A DNA stretch of 64,000 nt from NCBI RefSeq assembly GCF_014138625.1, contig NZ_JACJHY010000006.1, positions 147,930 through 211,929 on the forward strand, written 5' to 3'. Made by a program: the position numbers and the translations under genes. How positions within the stretch are numbered: position 1 is the first letter of the stretch; each line of letters begins with the position of its first letter. The notes below the pieces were generated by a model. That model was given only the letters and a program-made list of their open reading frames with translations. It had not been told where the DNA came from and searched no databases. This DNA is from Aminobacter ciceronei (GTDB lineage Bacteria > Pseudomonadota > Alphaproteobacteria > Rhizobiales > Rhizobiaceae). Shown piece by piece: positions 30,373 to 40,792 of this stretch.

Positions 30373-30714
30373 GTGGCGGTCTATGTCGACGCGGCAATCT
30401 GGAAGTGGGTGGGCCATCGCTGGTGCCACCTGCTCGCCGACGACACCGACGAGTTGCATCGTTTCGCCGCCCAGCTCGGCCTGAAGCGTTCGTCCTATCA
30501 GGGCCCGCCCAAGACCTCGGCGCCGCATTACGACATTACAGGCTTCGAGCGTGATCGTGCCGTGCGTCTTGGCGCGATCGAATGCAGTCGCGACGAGATC
30601 GTGGCGGTGTTTCGCCGCGTGCGCGTGCGCAACTTCAAGCGCCGCGAACCCAAGGTGGTGCGGGAACCGGTGGAACAGGAGCCCGGCATGTCGCGCTGGG
30701 CGGCCGGCAGCTGA
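30373..30714 (+). CDS. DUF4031 family protein
   Basis: 113-residue soluble protein starting at GTG 30373 (MAVYVDAAIWKWVGHRWCHL). The core WCHLLADDTDELHRFAAQLG and YDITGFERDRAVRLGA is typical of DUF4031, a small family of unknown function. Gap of nine bases to eipB suggests co-transcription. Confidence 0.85.
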   Translation: MAVYVDAAIWKWVGHRWCHLLADDTDELHRFAAQLGLKRSSYQGPPKTSAPHYDITGFERDRAVRLGAIECSRDEIVAVFRRVRVRNFKRREPKVVREPVEQEPGMSRWAAGS

Positions 30715-30850
30715 TCTTCTGTTCCGAAGGGAATCGCTGCCAAGGAATCCTCTGCCTGACCAGTGGCGATCGTGCGCTTCGGGAGGCTTTGGTTGAGGCC
30801 CACAAGCACGGAAAGCCTCGATTTCCCGGGCAATCGGGCCGGTCCCGGGG

Positions 30851-30878
30851 TTGCGCTCACCAGCCAATACGTCTATAT
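30851..30878 (+). promoter_or_regulatory. Candidate rpsB-tsf promoter
   Basis: TTGCGC (30851-30856), a 16-base spacer and CTATAT (30873-30878), close to the rhizobial sigma-70 pattern with -10 CTATAT. It would give a leader of about 120 bases before rpsB, which could carry an autoregulatory S2 site; no known leader structure was recognised. Confidence 0.5.
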
Positions 30879-31008
30879 GCCGCCGCATTCCACACACGGA
30901 CTTCGGTTTCTGTCCGGGAGAAATCCGGCTGAGACCCCCCGGTGGCGTTTCGAGCATCCAGCGAAAAGCGTCATTGTCCGTGGAGGCCAACCGGATAAGG
31001 AAATAACG

Positions 31009-31791
31009 ATGGCACTGCCTGATTTCAGCATGCGCCAGCTTCTTGAAGCTGGTTCTCACTTCGGCCACCAGACCCACCGCTGGAACCCGAAGATGGCGCC
31101 CTACATCTATGGCGCCCGCAACAACATCCACATCATCGACCTGTCGCAGACTGTTCCGCTTCTGCACCAGGCTCTCAAGCAGGTTTCGGACGTCGTTTCG
31201 CGCGGCGGCCGCGTGCTGTTCGTCGGCACCAAGCGTCAGGCTTCGGACATCGTTGCTGACGCTGCTCAGCGTTCGGCCCAGTACTATGTCAACTCGCGTT
31301 GGCTCGGCGGCATGCTGACCAACTGGAAGACGATCTCGAACTCCATCCAGCGCCTGCGCAAGCTCGACGAGCTGCTCGCTGGCGAAGCCCACGGCTTCAC
31401 CAAGAAGGAGCGCCTGAACCTCGAGCGCGAGCGCGAAAAGCTGGACAAGGCCCTCGGCGGCATCAAGGACATGGGCTCGACGCCGGACCTGATGTTCGTG
31501 ATCGACACCAACAAGGAAGCCATCGCCATCCAGGAAGCCAAGCGTCTCGGCATTCCGGTTGTCGCGATCATCGATTCGAACTGCGATCCGGATAAGATCG
31601 ACTTCCCGATCCCCGGCAACGACGACGCTGCCCGCGCCATCCAGCTCTACTGCGATCTGGTTGCCAAGGCTGCGATCGACGGTATCGCTCGCCAGCAGGG
31701 CGCGCTCGGTGTCGACATCGGCGCATCGGCCGAAGCCCCGGTTGAGCCTGCGCTCGACGAGACTCCGTCGACTGAAGCGCCCCAGGCGTAA
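31009..31791 (+). CDS. rpsB: 30S ribosomal protein S2
   Basis: 260 residues, beginning [20 protein letters not shown] from ATG 31009, with an AAGGA ribosome-binding site. Standard S2 motifs: [32 protein letters not shown] and [20 protein letters not shown], ending in an acidic Glu/Pro/Ala tail. First gene of rpsB-tsf-pyrH-frr. A stem-loop with T run separates it from tsf. Confidence 0.98.
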   Translation: MALPDFSMRQLLEAGSHFGHQTHRWNPKMAPYIYGARNNIHIIDLSQTVPLLHQALKQVSDVVSRGGRVLFVGTKRQASDIVADAAQRSAQYYVNSRWLGGMLTNWKTISNSIQRLRKLDELLAGEAHGFTKKERLNLEREREKLDKALGGIKDMGSTPDLMFVIDTNKEAIAIQEAKRLGIPVVAIIDSNCDPDKIDFPIPGNDDAARAIQLYCDLVAKAAIDGIARQQGALGVDIGASAEAPVEPALDETPSTEAPQA

Positions 31792-31795
31792 TCAC

Positions 31796-31822
31796 GAAGG
31801 CCGGGAGACCGGCCTTCCTTTT
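31796..31822 (+). terminator. Terminator-like hairpin between rpsB and tsf
   Basis: Perfect 9-base stem GAAGGCCGG / CCGGCCTTC with GAGA loop and a short T run, directly after rpsB. Because tsf follows without an obvious strong promoter, it probably acts as a partial terminator that lowers tsf expression relative to rpsB. Confidence 0.8.
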
Positions 31823-31909
31823 CAGGATTGGGCGCAACCAGCGCCGGCGTTCGGCGCATCATCGAACCCTCGGTGGTGCGCTCGCGCATTTTGAAGCAAA
31901 GAGGCCACA

Positions 31910-32830
31910 ATGAGCATTTCGGCAGCACAGGTTAAAGAACTCCGCGAACTCTCGGGCGCGGGTATGATGGATTGCAAGGCGGCTCTCACCGAGACCGGCG
32001 GCGACATGGAAGCCGCGGTCGACTGGCTGCGCAAGAAGGGTATCTCCAAGGCCGACAAGAAGGCCAGCCGTACCGCGGCCGAGGGCCTGGTCGGCGTCGA
32101 TGCCGGCATGCGCGAAGCCGTCGTCGTCGAAGTCAACTCGGAGACCGACTTCGTTGCCCGCAACGCCGCCTTCCAGGAAATCGTCGCCAACGTGTCGAAG
32201 GTCGCTCTCGCTTATGGCGACACCGACGCTGTTGCCGCTGCGAAGTATCCGGGTTCGGACAAGTCCGTTGCCGACACTATCAAGGACGCTGTCGGCACCA
32301 TTGGCGAGAACATGAGCTTCCGCCGTTCGGTCAAGCTGTCGGTTTCTGAAGGCGTCGTTGCGACCTATGTCCACAACGCGGTTGCCGACAACCTCGGCAA
32401 GCTCGGCGTGCTGGTCGCTATCGAGACCGCCGGCAATCATGACGCGGCCCGCGCCTTCGCGCGTCAGGTCGCCATGCACGTTGCTGCGACCAACCCGCTG
32501 GCCCTGACGCCCGACGAAGTCGACGCTTCTGCCGTCGAGCGCGAAAAGTCGATCTTCGCCGATCAGGCCCGCCAGTCGGGCAAGCCGGAGAACATCATCG
32601 AGAAGATGGTCGAAGGCCGCATGCGCAAGTTCTACGAGGAAGTCGTGCTGTTGAAGCAGGCTTTCGTGCTCAACCCCGACCTGACGGTCGAGGCGGCACT
32701 GAAGGACGCTGAAAAGCAGATCGGCGCGCCGGCAAAGATCACCGGCTACGTTCGCTTCGCGCTCGGTGAAGGCATCGAGAAGGAAGAGAGCGACTTCGCC
32801 GCTGAGGTCGCCGCGGCCGTCAAGGGCTAA
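31910..32830 (+). CDS. tsf: Elongation factor Ts
   Basis: Guanine nucleotide exchange factor for EF-Tu, 306 residues. N-terminal UBA-like domain ([21 protein letters not shown]), then the core with [16 protein letters not shown] and [11 protein letters not shown], ending at EVAAAVKG. Second gene of the rpsB-tsf-pyrH-frr cluster. Confidence 0.98.
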   Translation: MSISAAQVKELRELSGAGMMDCKAALTETGGDMEAAVDWLRKKGISKADKKASRTAAEGLVGVDAGMREAVVVEVNSETDFVARNAAFQEIVANVSKVALAYGDTDAVAAAKYPGSDKSVADTIKDAVGTIGENMSFRRSVKLSVSEGVVATYVHNAVADNLGKLGVLVAIETAGNHDAARAFARQVAMHVAATNPLALTPDEVDASAVEREKSIFADQARQSGKPENIIEKMVEGRMRKFYEEVVLLKQAFVLNPDLTVEAALKDAEKQIGAPAKITGYVRFALGEGIEKEESDFAAEVAAAVKG

Positions 32831-32866
32831 AAAGCAGCGCTGCATCAAGCGCTTCCTGAGGATAGC

Positions 32867-32900
32867 CGAAGGGCGCCGCGTGACATCGCGGCGCCCTTCG
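32867..32900 (+). repeat. Perfect 14-bp hairpin between tsf and pyrH
   Basis: Arms CGAAGGGCGCCGCG (32867-32880) and CGCGGCGCCCTTCG (32887-32900) pair perfectly around a six-base loop TGACAT. There is no T run after it, so it is not a classical intrinsic terminator. It ends 37 bases before the pyrH start and may be an RNA stability or attenuation element. Confidence 0.75.
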
Positions 32901-32937
32901 TGTATCGGAACCCAAATTCAACAGCCGCGAGGAACCC

Positions 32938-33660
32938 ATGACCGACAAGCCGCTCTACCGGCGCGTACTGCTTAAGGCGTCGGGTGAAGCCCTGATGGGC
33001 GAGCAGCATTTCGGCATCGATGTTTCCGTTGTCGACCGTATTGCCAGCGACATCGCCGAGGCGAGGGCGCTCGGCGTCGAGGTCGGCGTAGTCATTGGCG
33101 GCGGCAACATCTTCCGCGGCGTGGCAGTGGCATCCAAGGGTGGCGATCGCGTCACTGGCGACCACATGGGCATGCTTGCCACCATCATCAATTCGCTGGC
33201 TCTGCGCACCTCGCTGCACAAGCTTGGCGTTGATGCCGTGGTGCTTTCGGCGATCGCCATGCCCGAACTGTGCGAGAGCTTCTCGCAGCGCCAGGCAACC
33301 GCTTACATGGATGCCGGCAAGGTCGTGATTTTTGCCGGTGGCACGGGCAACCCATTCTTCACCACCGATTCGGCAGCGGCCCTGCGTGCCGCCGAGATTG
33401 GCGCTGACGCGCTGTTCAAGGGCACCCAGGTCGATGGTGTCTATTCGGCCGATCCCAAGAAGGACCCAGTTGCGACGCGCTTCGAACGCATCACGCACGC
33501 CGAAGTCATCACAAAAGGCCTGTCCATCATGGATACGGCCGCGATTGCTCTTGCGCGCGAAAACAACATCCCGATAATCGTCTATTCGATCCATGAAAAA
33601 GGCGGGTTCGGCGAAATATTGAAAGGTGGCGGCCGCTGCACGATTGTTACGGACGCCTGA
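32938..33660 (+). CDS. pyrH: Uridylate kinase
   Basis: Phosphorylates UMP to UDP. 240 residues, amino-acid-kinase fold: [43 protein letters not shown] and [18 protein letters not shown]. The bacterial hexameric enzyme is usually activated by GTP and inhibited by UTP. It stands 107 bases after tsf and 43 before frr. Confidence 0.98.
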   Translation: MTDKPLYRRVLLKASGEALMGEQHFGIDVSVVDRIASDIAEARALGVEVGVVIGGGNIFRGVAVASKGGDRVTGDHMGMLATIINSLALRTSLHKLGVDAVVLSAIAMPELCESFSQRQATAYMDAGKVVIFAGGTGNPFFTTDSAAALRAAEIGADALFKGTQVDGVYSADPKKDPVATRFERITHAEVITKGLSIMDTAAIALARENNIPIIVYSIHEKGGFGEILKGGGRCTIVTDA

Positions 33661-33703
33661 CGATTGGAACGATGGCCCCGAAATCGGGACCAAGGAGACT
33701 GCA

Positions 33704-34258
33704 ATGAGCACGGATTACAGCGATCTTCAGCGCCGCATGGAAGGCGCCATCAACGCCTTCAAGCACGACCTCGCCTCGCTGCGCACGGGCCGTGCCTCGA
33801 GCAACCTGCTCGATCCGATCCACGTCCAGGCCTATGGCTCGTCGATGCCGCTCAACCAGGTAGCCACAGTGTCCGTGCCTGAGCCGCGCATGATCTCGGT
33901 CTCGGTCTGGGACAAGTCTATGGTCGGTGCTGTCGATCGCGCCATCCGTGAATCCAACCTCGGCTTCAACCCGATCGTCGACGGCACCAACCTGCGCATT
34001 CCGCTGCCGGAGCTCAACGAGCAGCGCCGCAAGGAACTGGTCAAGATCGCCCACACCTACGCCGAGAACGCCAAGGTCGCCACCCGCCATGTGCGCCGCG
34101 ACGGCATGGACGCACTCAAGAAGGCCGAGAAGGATGGCGACATCAGCCAGGACGACCAGCGCGTCCAGTCCGACAAGGTCCAGAAGCTGACCGACGATAC
34201 GATCAGCCAGATCGACAGCCTGCTCGCAGGCAAAGAAGCCGAGATCATGCAAGTCTGA
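33704..34258 (+). CDS. frr: Ribosome recycling factor
   Basis: 184 residues from ATG 33704 with AAGGAG six to seven bases upstream. Splits post-termination ribosomes with EF-G. Motifs: [36 protein letters not shown] and [17 protein letters not shown]. Followed by uppS after 32 bases. Confidence 0.98.
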   Translation: MSTDYSDLQRRMEGAINAFKHDLASLRTGRASSNLLDPIHVQAYGSSMPLNQVATVSVPEPRMISVSVWDKSMVGAVDRAIRESNLGFNPIVDGTNLRIPLPELNEQRRKELVKIAHTYAENAKVATRHVRRDGMDALKKAEKDGDISQDDQRVQSDKVQKLTDDTISQIDSLLAGKEAEIMQV

Positions 34259-34290
34259 GGCAGGCATACGGCCGGCCCGAAAGCGAACGG

Positions 34291-35010
34291 ATGACTACGC
34301 CCGCGCATGTCGCGATTATCATGGACGGCAACGGTCGCTGGGCAAAAGCCCGCGGCCTGCCGCGCGTTGCGGGCCACCGGGCCGGAGTCGAGGCGTTGCG
34401 CCGCACCGTTCGTGCCGCCGCAGACCTCGGTATTTCCTGGTTGACCGTCTACGCCTTCTCCTCGGAGAACTGGTCGCGGCCCAAGTCCGAGGTCACCGAC
34501 CTCATGGGGTTGCTCAAGATCTTCATTCGGCGCGATCTTGCCGAACTCCACAACAGCGGTGTGCGCGTCCAGATCATCGGCGACAGGGCCACGCTGCAGC
34601 CCGATATCCGCAGCCTGCTCGAGGAAGCCGAAACGCTGACATCGGGCAATGATGCGCTGACGCTGGTCATCGCGTTCAACTATGGCGGGCGCGACGAGAT
34701 CGCGCGCGCCGCGCGCCGGCTGGCGGAAGCGGTCAAGCGTGGCGACATTTCAAGCGAGCAGATCACGCCGGAGCTGTTTGCCGAGGAACTCGACACATCG
34801 GGCATTCCTGATCCCGATCTGGTCATTCGCACCAGCGGCGAAATCCGGCTCTCCAATTTCCTGCCCTGGCAGTCGGCCTACAGCGAGCTGATCTTCCAGC
34901 CTTGCTACTGGCCGGATTTCACCCGCGAGCATCTGTCGGAGGCCTTGCGCGAATATACTGGCCGCGAACGCCGTTTTGGCGGGCTTGCAGCGCGCGACGT
35001 CGCTTCGTGA
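34291..35010 (+). CDS. uppS: Isoprenyl (undecaprenyl diphosphate) synthase
   Basis: cis-Prenyltransferase, 239 residues, making the C55 carrier lipid for peptidoglycan and O-antigen. [20 protein letters not shown] contains the catalytic Asp; later motifs are [11 protein letters not shown] and the C-terminal [19 protein letters not shown]. cdsA starts 7 bases after its stop. Confidence 0.97.
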   Translation: MTTPAHVAIIMDGNGRWAKARGLPRVAGHRAGVEALRRTVRAAADLGISWLTVYAFSSENWSRPKSEVTDLMGLLKIFIRRDLAELHNSGVRVQIIGDRATLQPDIRSLLEEAETLTSGNDALTLVIAFNYGGRDEIARAARRLAEAVKRGDISSEQITPELFAEELDTSGIPDPDLVIRTSGEIRLSNFLPWQSAYSELIFQPCYWPDFTREHLSEALREYTGRERRFGGLAARDVAS

Positions 35011-35017
35011 CCTTGCC

Positions 35018-35848
35018 ATGAGCAATCTCCAGCTCCGGACAATTTCAGCGATCGTGCTGGCAGCTGCTGTGCTGTTGCTGACATGGCTGGGCGGGCTGCC
35101 GTTCAGGATGCTGACCGCGGCGATAGCGCTTGCCATCTTCTACGAATGGTCGCGCATGTCGCGGCCGAACAGCGAGACAGGATGGGCTGGCGGCAACCTC
35201 AACATGCTGCCGGAAGTGTTCATCCTGATGTTCGCCGGCGCCTTGGTCGCGGGCATTCCGGCACTTGCGCTGATCATCCTGGCCGCTGTCTTCACGTTCA
35301 TCCTGTGGGGGCTGGGCAAGCTGCGCAGGGCAGGGGCGTGGGAAGCTGCCGGCTTTGGCTATTCTGCGCTCTCCGGCCTGTCCCTTGCCCTGTTGCGCGG
35401 CGACGACGCGTCGGGCCTCGTCGCCATCCTGTTTCTGTTCGCGGTTGTCTGGGCGACGGACATTTTTGCCTATTTTGTCGGCCGCAAGGTCGGCGGGCCC
35501 AAGCTGGCACCGGCCATTTCGCCCGGCAAGACGCGCAGCGGCGCTGTTGGCGGCGCTGTCGGTGGTGTGGTTGCCGGACTGTTGCTCGCCAACTTTGCCG
35601 GTACGGGCAATTTGTTCCTCCTGGCCGTGATAGGCCTGCTGCTTTCGGTGATCTCGCAGGCCGGCGATCTGTTCGAATCATGGGTCAAGCGTCGGCATGG
35701 CTACAAGGATTCGGGGTCGCTGATTCCCGGCCATGGCGGCGTGATGGACCGCGTCGATGGGCTTGTCGCGGCTGCATTTGCCCTATACGTCATCGGCTGG
35801 ATGTCCGGTTCCGCCGACCATCCGGCTCAGGGATTGTTTCCGGCCTGA
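35018..35848 (+). CDS. cdsA: Phosphatidate cytidylyltransferase
   Basis: Membrane enzyme forming CDP-diacylglycerol from phosphatidic acid and CTP. 276 residues from ATG 35018, with about seven to eight membrane spans and the C-terminal signature GDLFESWVKRRHGYKDSG followed by PGHGGVMDRVDG. An upstream in-frame start at 34976 would overlap uppS and is rejected. Order uppS-cdsA-rseP is typical. Confidence 0.95.
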   Translation: MSNLQLRTISAIVLAAAVLLLTWLGGLPFRMLTAAIALAIFYEWSRMSRPNSETGWAGGNLNMLPEVFILMFAGALVAGIPALALIILAAVFTFILWGLGKLRRAGAWEAAGFGYSALSGLSLALLRGDDASGLVAILFLFAVVWATDIFAYFVGRKVGGPKLAPAISPGKTRSGAVGGAVGGVVAGLLLANFAGTGNLFLLAVIGLLLSVISQAGDLFESWVKRRHGYKDSGSLIPGHGGVMDRVDGLVAAAFALYVIGWMSGSADHPAQGLFPA

Positions 35849-35930
35849 GCGACCAAATTCAGGGGCGCAAGCCTCGGGCAAGGCGCGGTGCTGCACTTGA
35901 AGCGCCAAGGTATCTGGTTGAGGGCTTGAA

Positions 35931-37070
35931 TTGAGCGAGTATCTTCCCGCGTTCCTGACTACGGATGGTCTCCTGATCGGCACCATCGTGCCGTTCCTGT
36001 TCGTGCTCACCATCGTCGTGTTCGTGCACGAGATGGGCCATTATCTGGTCGGCCGCTGGTGCGGTATCGGTGTGAAGGCCTTTTCGATCGGCTTCGGCCC
36101 CGAACTGCTCGGCTTCAACGATCGTCGCGGTACGCGTTGGAAGCTTTGCGCCATTCCCTTGGGCGGCTACGTCAAGTTCGTCGGCGACATGAGCGTCACC
36201 AGCAAGCCGGAGGGCGGCGGGGACGACAATCTCAGTGCCGCCGAACGTAAGATCGCGTTCCATACGCAACCAGTGTGGAAGCGCGCGGCGACCGTGTTCG
36301 CCGGACCGCTTTTCAATTTCCTGCTGACGATTGCCGTATTCACTGTGCTGTTTTCGGCTTATGGCCGCTATGTCATGGAGCCGACGGTTGCCGAGGTGCG
36401 CGCCGCCAGCCCGGCGGCGAATGCCGGTATCCAGCCGGGCGACCGATTCGTCAGTGTCGACGGCCAGCCGGTGGAAACCTTCTCCGACGTCCAGCGCATC
36501 GTCTCGGGGCGCGGTGGCGATCCGCTTACCTTCGTGATGATGCGCGACGGCAAGGAAGTCTCTGTTACGGCGACGCCCGAAGTGATGGAGCAGAAGGACG
36601 CGCTCGGCAATTCGGTCAAGGTTGCGGTCATTGGCGTCGTCAACAATGAGGAGCTGGGGCAGCCCAGGCTCATCAGCTACAGCCCAGGCGGCGCATTTGT
36701 GCAGGCGGTTTCCGAAACCGGGCACATCATCGAGCGTACCGGTCAGTTCCTGAAGCGATTCGTCGTTGGCCGGGAGGACAAGTGTCAGCTCGGTGGACCG
36801 GTCAAGATCGCCGACATGGCCGGCAAGGCGGCCCAACTGGGCTTCGTCTGGCTGGTGCAATTGGTGGCTCTTTTGTCGGTCGGCATCGGTTTTCTGAACC
36901 TTCTGCCGATTCCTCCACTCGACGGCGGCCACTTGGCGTTCTATGCAGTTGAAGCTGTCATCAGGCGCCCTGTTTCCGAGCGGGCGATGGAGGCTGTATA
37001 TCGAGTGGGGATGGTTCTCGTGCTGGCGTTTATGGGCTTCGTTTTCTGGAACGACCTGTTTGGCTGCTGA
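35931..37070 (+). CDS. rseP: Intramembrane zinc metalloprotease RseP
   Basis: Site-2 protease, 379 residues. Zinc motif H33-E-M-G-H37 in the first membrane helix, a PDZ domain at about 125-215 (AGIQPGDRFVSVDG), and the LDG zinc-ligand motif in LLPIPPLDGGHLAFY near residue 325. In E. coli it cleaves anti-sigma factor RseA and signal-peptide remnants. Start is TTG 35931. The next gene is bamA. Confidence 0.95.
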   Translation: MSEYLPAFLTTDGLLIGTIVPFLFVLTIVVFVHEMGHYLVGRWCGIGVKAFSIGFGPELLGFNDRRGTRWKLCAIPLGGYVKFVGDMSVTSKPEGGGDDNLSAAERKIAFHTQPVWKRAATVFAGPLFNFLLTIAVFTVLFSAYGRYVMEPTVAEVRAASPAANAGIQPGDRFVSVDGQPVETFSDVQRIVSGRGGDPLTFVMMRDGKEVSVTATPEVMEQKDALGNSVKVAVIGVVNNEELGQPRLISYSPGGAFVQAVSETGHIIERTGQFLKRFVVGREDKCQLGGPVKIADMAGKAAQLGFVWLVQLVALLSVGIGFLNLLPIPPLDGGHLAFYAVEAVIRRPVSERAMEAVYRVGMVLVLAFMGFVFWNDLFGC

Positions 37071-37291
37071 AATCATGAAGAAATTTGGGGCCGGCAAGGG
37101 GTCCGTTGAGAGGGCGTTTACCATCCGGGGCGGTATGCGTGACGCGAAAGTCACGCTCGCTGAGGAAGTAAGCGCAAATTAACCAGAAGCCTTGCGTGTA
37201 GGGAAAATCCAGTTATTACGGTACGGGAAATTACCGCGACGTCCGGTTTTCTCGCCGTGGGGACTTCGAGAAAAGGTTGTAAAGGCCGACT

Positions 37292-39661
37292 ATGAAGGCA
37301 GCACTTAAGTTTGCGAGCGCCGCGTCCGCGGTTGCTCTTTCCGCCGCTCTGGCCATTCCAGGCGCAGTGGCGGTCCAGTTTGTTGCCGTGTCAGCCGCGC
37401 AAGCGGCGGTGGTCAACCGAGTCGAAGTGCGCGGCAATCAGCGCGTCGATGCGGATACCGTCCGCAACTACATCTCCATCAAGCCCGGCAAGTCGTTCTC
37501 GAACACCGATATCGACGACGCGGTGAAGGCGCTGTTCGGCAGCGGCCTGTTCTCCGACGTCCGCATCAACCAGGTCGGCTCGACGCTTGTCGTTCAGGTT
37601 TCCGAATATCAGGTCGTCAACAACGTGCTGTTCCAGGGCAACAAGAAGCTCAAGGACGCGGCACTCGGTGGCGCCATCCAGCTCAAGCCGCGCGGCGCAT
37701 TTTCACAGGCAGCGCTTGAGGCTGACACCCAGGCGATCAAGGAAGCCTACAAGCGCGTCGGTCGTGACGACGTCACCGTCGGCACACAGATCATGGATCT
37801 CGGCGAAAACCGCGTGAACGTGGTGTTCGAGATCAATGAAGGCGGCCGCACGAAGATCGCCGCGATCAATTTCGTCGGCAACGACGCCTATGGCGATCGC
37901 CGCCTCGCAGACGTCATCTCGACCAAGCGCTCGTCGTTCCTGTCGTTCATGTTGCGTGACGACATCTATGATGAAGACCGCCTGCGCGCCGACGAGGAAG
38001 CGCTGCGTCGCTTCTATTTCAATCATGGCTACGCCGACTTCCAGGTTGTTTCCGCCTTCGGCGAACTCGACGAGGCGACCAACCAGTACACCATCACGAT
38101 CACCGTTGACGAAGGCCAGCGCTACACGTTTGGCGATGTGTCGGTCGAAAGCAGCATCCCCGAGGTCGACGGCGCGAGCCTGCAGCGTCTCGTCGAGACG
38201 CGCAAGGGCGATGTTTACAACGCCAAGGACGTCGAAGATTCGATCATCGCGATCACCGAGAACGTTGCCGGCGCGGGCTATGCCTTCGCCAAGGTGACGC
38301 CGCGCGGTGACCGCAATTTCGAAAACCGCACCATCTCGGTCGTCTACACCGTCGACCAGGGCGCCAAGGCTTATGTCGAGCGCATCGAAATCCGCGGCAA
38401 CGAACGCACCCGCGATTTCGTGATCCGTCGCGAATTCGACGTCTCCGAAGGCGATGCCTTCAACCAGGTGCTGATCCAGCGCGCCAAGAAGCGCCTCGAG
38501 GCGCTGAACTTCTTCGAGCGTGTCGAAGTGTCGACCGCTCCCGGATCGCAGCCTGACCAGGTCGTGCTGGTTGTCGATCTGGTCGAGAAGTCGACCGGCG
38601 AGTTCTCGATCGGCGCCGGCTATTCGACCGGTGGCGACAATGCCGGCCCTTCTGTGGAAGGCTCGATCACCGAGCGCAACTTCCTCGGCCGCGGCCAGTT
38701 CATCAAGTTCTCCGCCGGTGGCGGCAAGAACTCGCGCGACTACAGCTTCTCGTTTACCGAGCCGTATTTCCTCGGTCGCCGTATCGCTGCCGGCTTTGAC
38801 GTCTATCGTCAGACCCGCAAGTACGACGACAAGTACCAGAGCGACATTACGGGTGGCACCATCCGTTTCGGCCTGCCGATCACCAACAACATCTCGACGC
38901 AACTTGCCTACAACATCGCGCAAGAGAAGTATGAGTATGATGAGGACTGTCTGAGCGGCGGTGTTCTTGACCCTGCGAAGTGCACGATCTCGCCGGCGAT
39001 CAAGGATGGCATCGCCAACAGTCCGTGGATCAAGTCGTCGGTCAGCGGTACGCTGGTCTACAACACCATCGACGACATGAAAAACCCGCGTAACGGCATC
39101 TACGCCAACTTCACGACCGAAGTGGCTGGTCTTGGCGGCGACGCGAAGTTCGTCAAGTTCACGGGCCGTGCGAGCTACTATCAGACGCTGTCGGAAGAGC
39201 TTGATATCGTTGGCCTCGTATCGGCTGGCGCCGGTCACATCCAGGGCTTCGGCGACGACGGCCTGCGCGTCTTCGATCACTTCAAGAACAATGATCGTAT
39301 GATCCGCGGCTTCGAGTACAACGGCATCGGACCGTACGACAAGAACGGTGGCGACCATCTCGGCGGCACGACCTACTTCAATGCGTCTGCCGAAGCACAG
39401 TTCCCGATCCCGGTCGTGCCGGAGAGCTTCGGCCTGCGTGGCGCCGTCTTTGCGGATGCAGCGACGCTTTATGGTAGCAAGGTTAATGTCGCGGGCACCA
39501 ACATCGTCTCGACTGACATGGAATTGCGTGCCTCGGTCGGTGTCGGTCTGCTCTGGGCTTCGCCATTCGGCCCGCTGCGCATCGACTATGCGGTACCGGT
39601 CAAGAAGCTGGACACCGACAATACGCAGGAATTCAACTTCGGCATTTCGACCCGCTTCTAA
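37292..39661 (+). CDS. bamA: Outer-membrane protein assembly factor BamA
   Basis: Central component of the BAM complex, 789 residues. Signal peptide (about 1-37), five POTRA repeats (about 40-420; for example VNRVEVRGNQRVDADTVRNY and AYVERIEIRGNERTRDFVI), and a 16-strand barrel with the conserved RGF in MIRGFEYNGIGPYD and a C-terminal Phe (NFGISTRF). It stands between rseP and lpxD, the common proteobacterial order. The 221-base gap upstream holds its probable promoter. Confidence 0.97.
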   Translation: MKAALKFASAASAVALSAALAIPGAVAVQFVAVSAAQAAVVNRVEVRGNQRVDADTVRNYISIKPGKSFSNTDIDDAVKALFGSGLFSDVRINQVGSTLVVQVSEYQVVNNVLFQGNKKLKDAALGGAIQLKPRGAFSQAALEADTQAIKEAYKRVGRDDVTVGTQIMDLGENRVNVVFEINEGGRTKIAAINFVGNDAYGDRRLADVISTKRSSFLSFMLRDDIYDEDRLRADEEALRRFYFNHGYADFQVVSAFGELDEATNQYTITITVDEGQRYTFGDVSVESSIPEVDGASLQRLVETRKGDVYNAKDVEDSIIAITENVAGAGYAFAKVTPRGDRNFENRTISVVYTVDQGAKAYVERIEIRGNERTRDFVIRREFDVSEGDAFNQVLIQRAKKRLEALNFFERVEVSTAPGSQPDQVVLVVDLVEKSTGEFSIGAGYSTGGDNAGPSVEGSITERNFLGRGQFIKFSAGGGKNSRDYSFSFTEPYFLGRRIAAGFDVYRQTRKYDDKYQSDITGGTIRFGLPITNNISTQLAYNIAQEKYEYDEDCLSGGVLDPAKCTISPAIKDGIANSPWIKSSVSGTLVYNTIDDMKNPRNGIYANFTTEVAGLGGDAKFVKFTGRASYYQTLSEELDIVGLVSAGAGHIQGFGDDGLRVFDHFKNNDRMIRGFEYNGIGPYDKNGGDHLGGTTYFNASAEAQFPIPVVPESFGLRGAVFADAATLYGSKVNVAGTNIVSTDMELRASVGVGLLWASPFGPLRIDYAVPVKKLDTDNTQEFNFGISTRF

Positions 39662-39733
39662 TTGCGTGGTACAACGTTTCCGGGCTGTCACGGCCCGGAA
39701 ACTCTTTGCCCGGCTTGGCTGGAACAGCATTTC

Positions 39734-40792
39734 ATGACGGATCCGGTATTTTTTGTGCCGTCACGCCGCTACACGGTGGGCGAGGTGGCCGGCCTTACCG
39801 GCGCGATGCTCGTCGACCCCAAACATTCCGATATCGCCATCTCGACCATCGCAGCGGCAAGCAGCGGTGGCGATGGCGCTTTGGTGTTTGTCGACGGCAA
39901 GCGCAACGCAGCACCGCTCAAGTCGCTGCATGCTGCCGCTGTCCTGTGCACGTCTGACGTTGCCGACCTCGTGCCTGATGGCATTGCCATTCTCGTTTCG
40001 CCGCGTCCGCAGCAGGCCTTTGCCCGCATCGGCAGGCTAATTTATCCGGATGCCGAGCGCCCGGTAGGTGTGAGCGGTGAAGCAGGCATTTCGCCATTCG
40101 CCCACATTGATCCGACCGCTCATGTCGAGCCAGGCGCCGTCATCGAGGCTGGTGTGGTGATCGGCCCGAACGCGGCAGTCGGCAGCGGGACTGTGGTATC
40201 CGCTCATGCGGTCATCGGTCGTTCGACCCAGATCGGCCGCTATTGTTATGTCGGCCCGCACAGCTCGATCCAATATGCGCTTATCGGTAATGGCGTCATC
40301 ATTCATGCCGGCGCCCGCATCGGCCAGGACGGCTTTGGTTTCGCCGGCGGTGCGCGCGGTCCTGAACGCATCCCGCAGATAGGCCGCGTCATCATCCAGG
40401 ACAATGTCGAGATCGGCGCCAATTCGACCGTCGATCGTGGCGCCATGTCGGACACGGTCATCGGCGAAAACTCGAAGATCGACAATCTCGTGCAGATCGC
40501 CCACAACGTGCGCATTGGCCGCAATTGCGTTATTGCGGGGCTGACGGGTATTTCGGGCTCGGTTGTCGTCGGCGACAACGTGATGATGGGCGGCGGCGTC
40601 GGCCTGGCCGATCACCTGACCATCGGATCGGGGGCGCAGCTGGCAGCGCGCAGCGGCCTGATGCACGACGTGCCGGCAGGCGAAGTTTGGGCAGGATTTC
40701 CTGCAAAACCAATGAAATTGGCAATGCGCGAGTTCGCGTTGATCAGAAAAATGGCCATGGGAAAACCAAAGGGGGGTGGGAGCAGTGACTGA
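39734..40792 (+). CDS. lpxD: UDP-3-O-acylglucosamine N-acyltransferase
   Basis: Third enzyme of lipid A synthesis; N-acylates UDP-3-O-acyl-glucosamine. 352 residues from ATG 39734: uridine-binding N-domain followed by a left-handed beta helix of hexapeptide repeats (for example [20 protein letters not shown]), with the catalytic His probably in [11 protein letters not shown]. The stop overlaps the fabZ start. Confidence 0.96.
   Translation: MTDPVFFVPSRRYTVGEVAGLTGAMLVDPKHSDIAISTIAAASSGGDGALVFVDGKRNAAPLKSLHAAAVLCTSDVADLVPDGIAILVSPRPQQAFARIGRLIYPDAERPVGVSGEAGISPFAHIDPTAHVEPGAVIEAGVVIGPNAAVGSGTVVSAHAVIGRSTQIGRYCYVGPHSSIQYALIGNGVIIHAGARIGQDGFGFAGGARGPERIPQIGRVIIQDNVEIGANSTVDRGAMSDTVIGENSKIDNLVQIAHNVRIGRNCVIAGLTGISGSVVVGDNVMMGGGVGLADHLTIGSGAQLAARSGLMHDVPAGEVWAGFPAKPMKLAMREFALIRKMAMGKPKGGGSSD

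Noticed and set aside
39662..39733. N-terminal extension of LpxD into the bamA-lpxD gap
   Set aside because: The extra residues contain a terminator-like GGGCTGTCACGGCCC region and lack similarity to LpxD; the ATG at 39734 gives the usual length.
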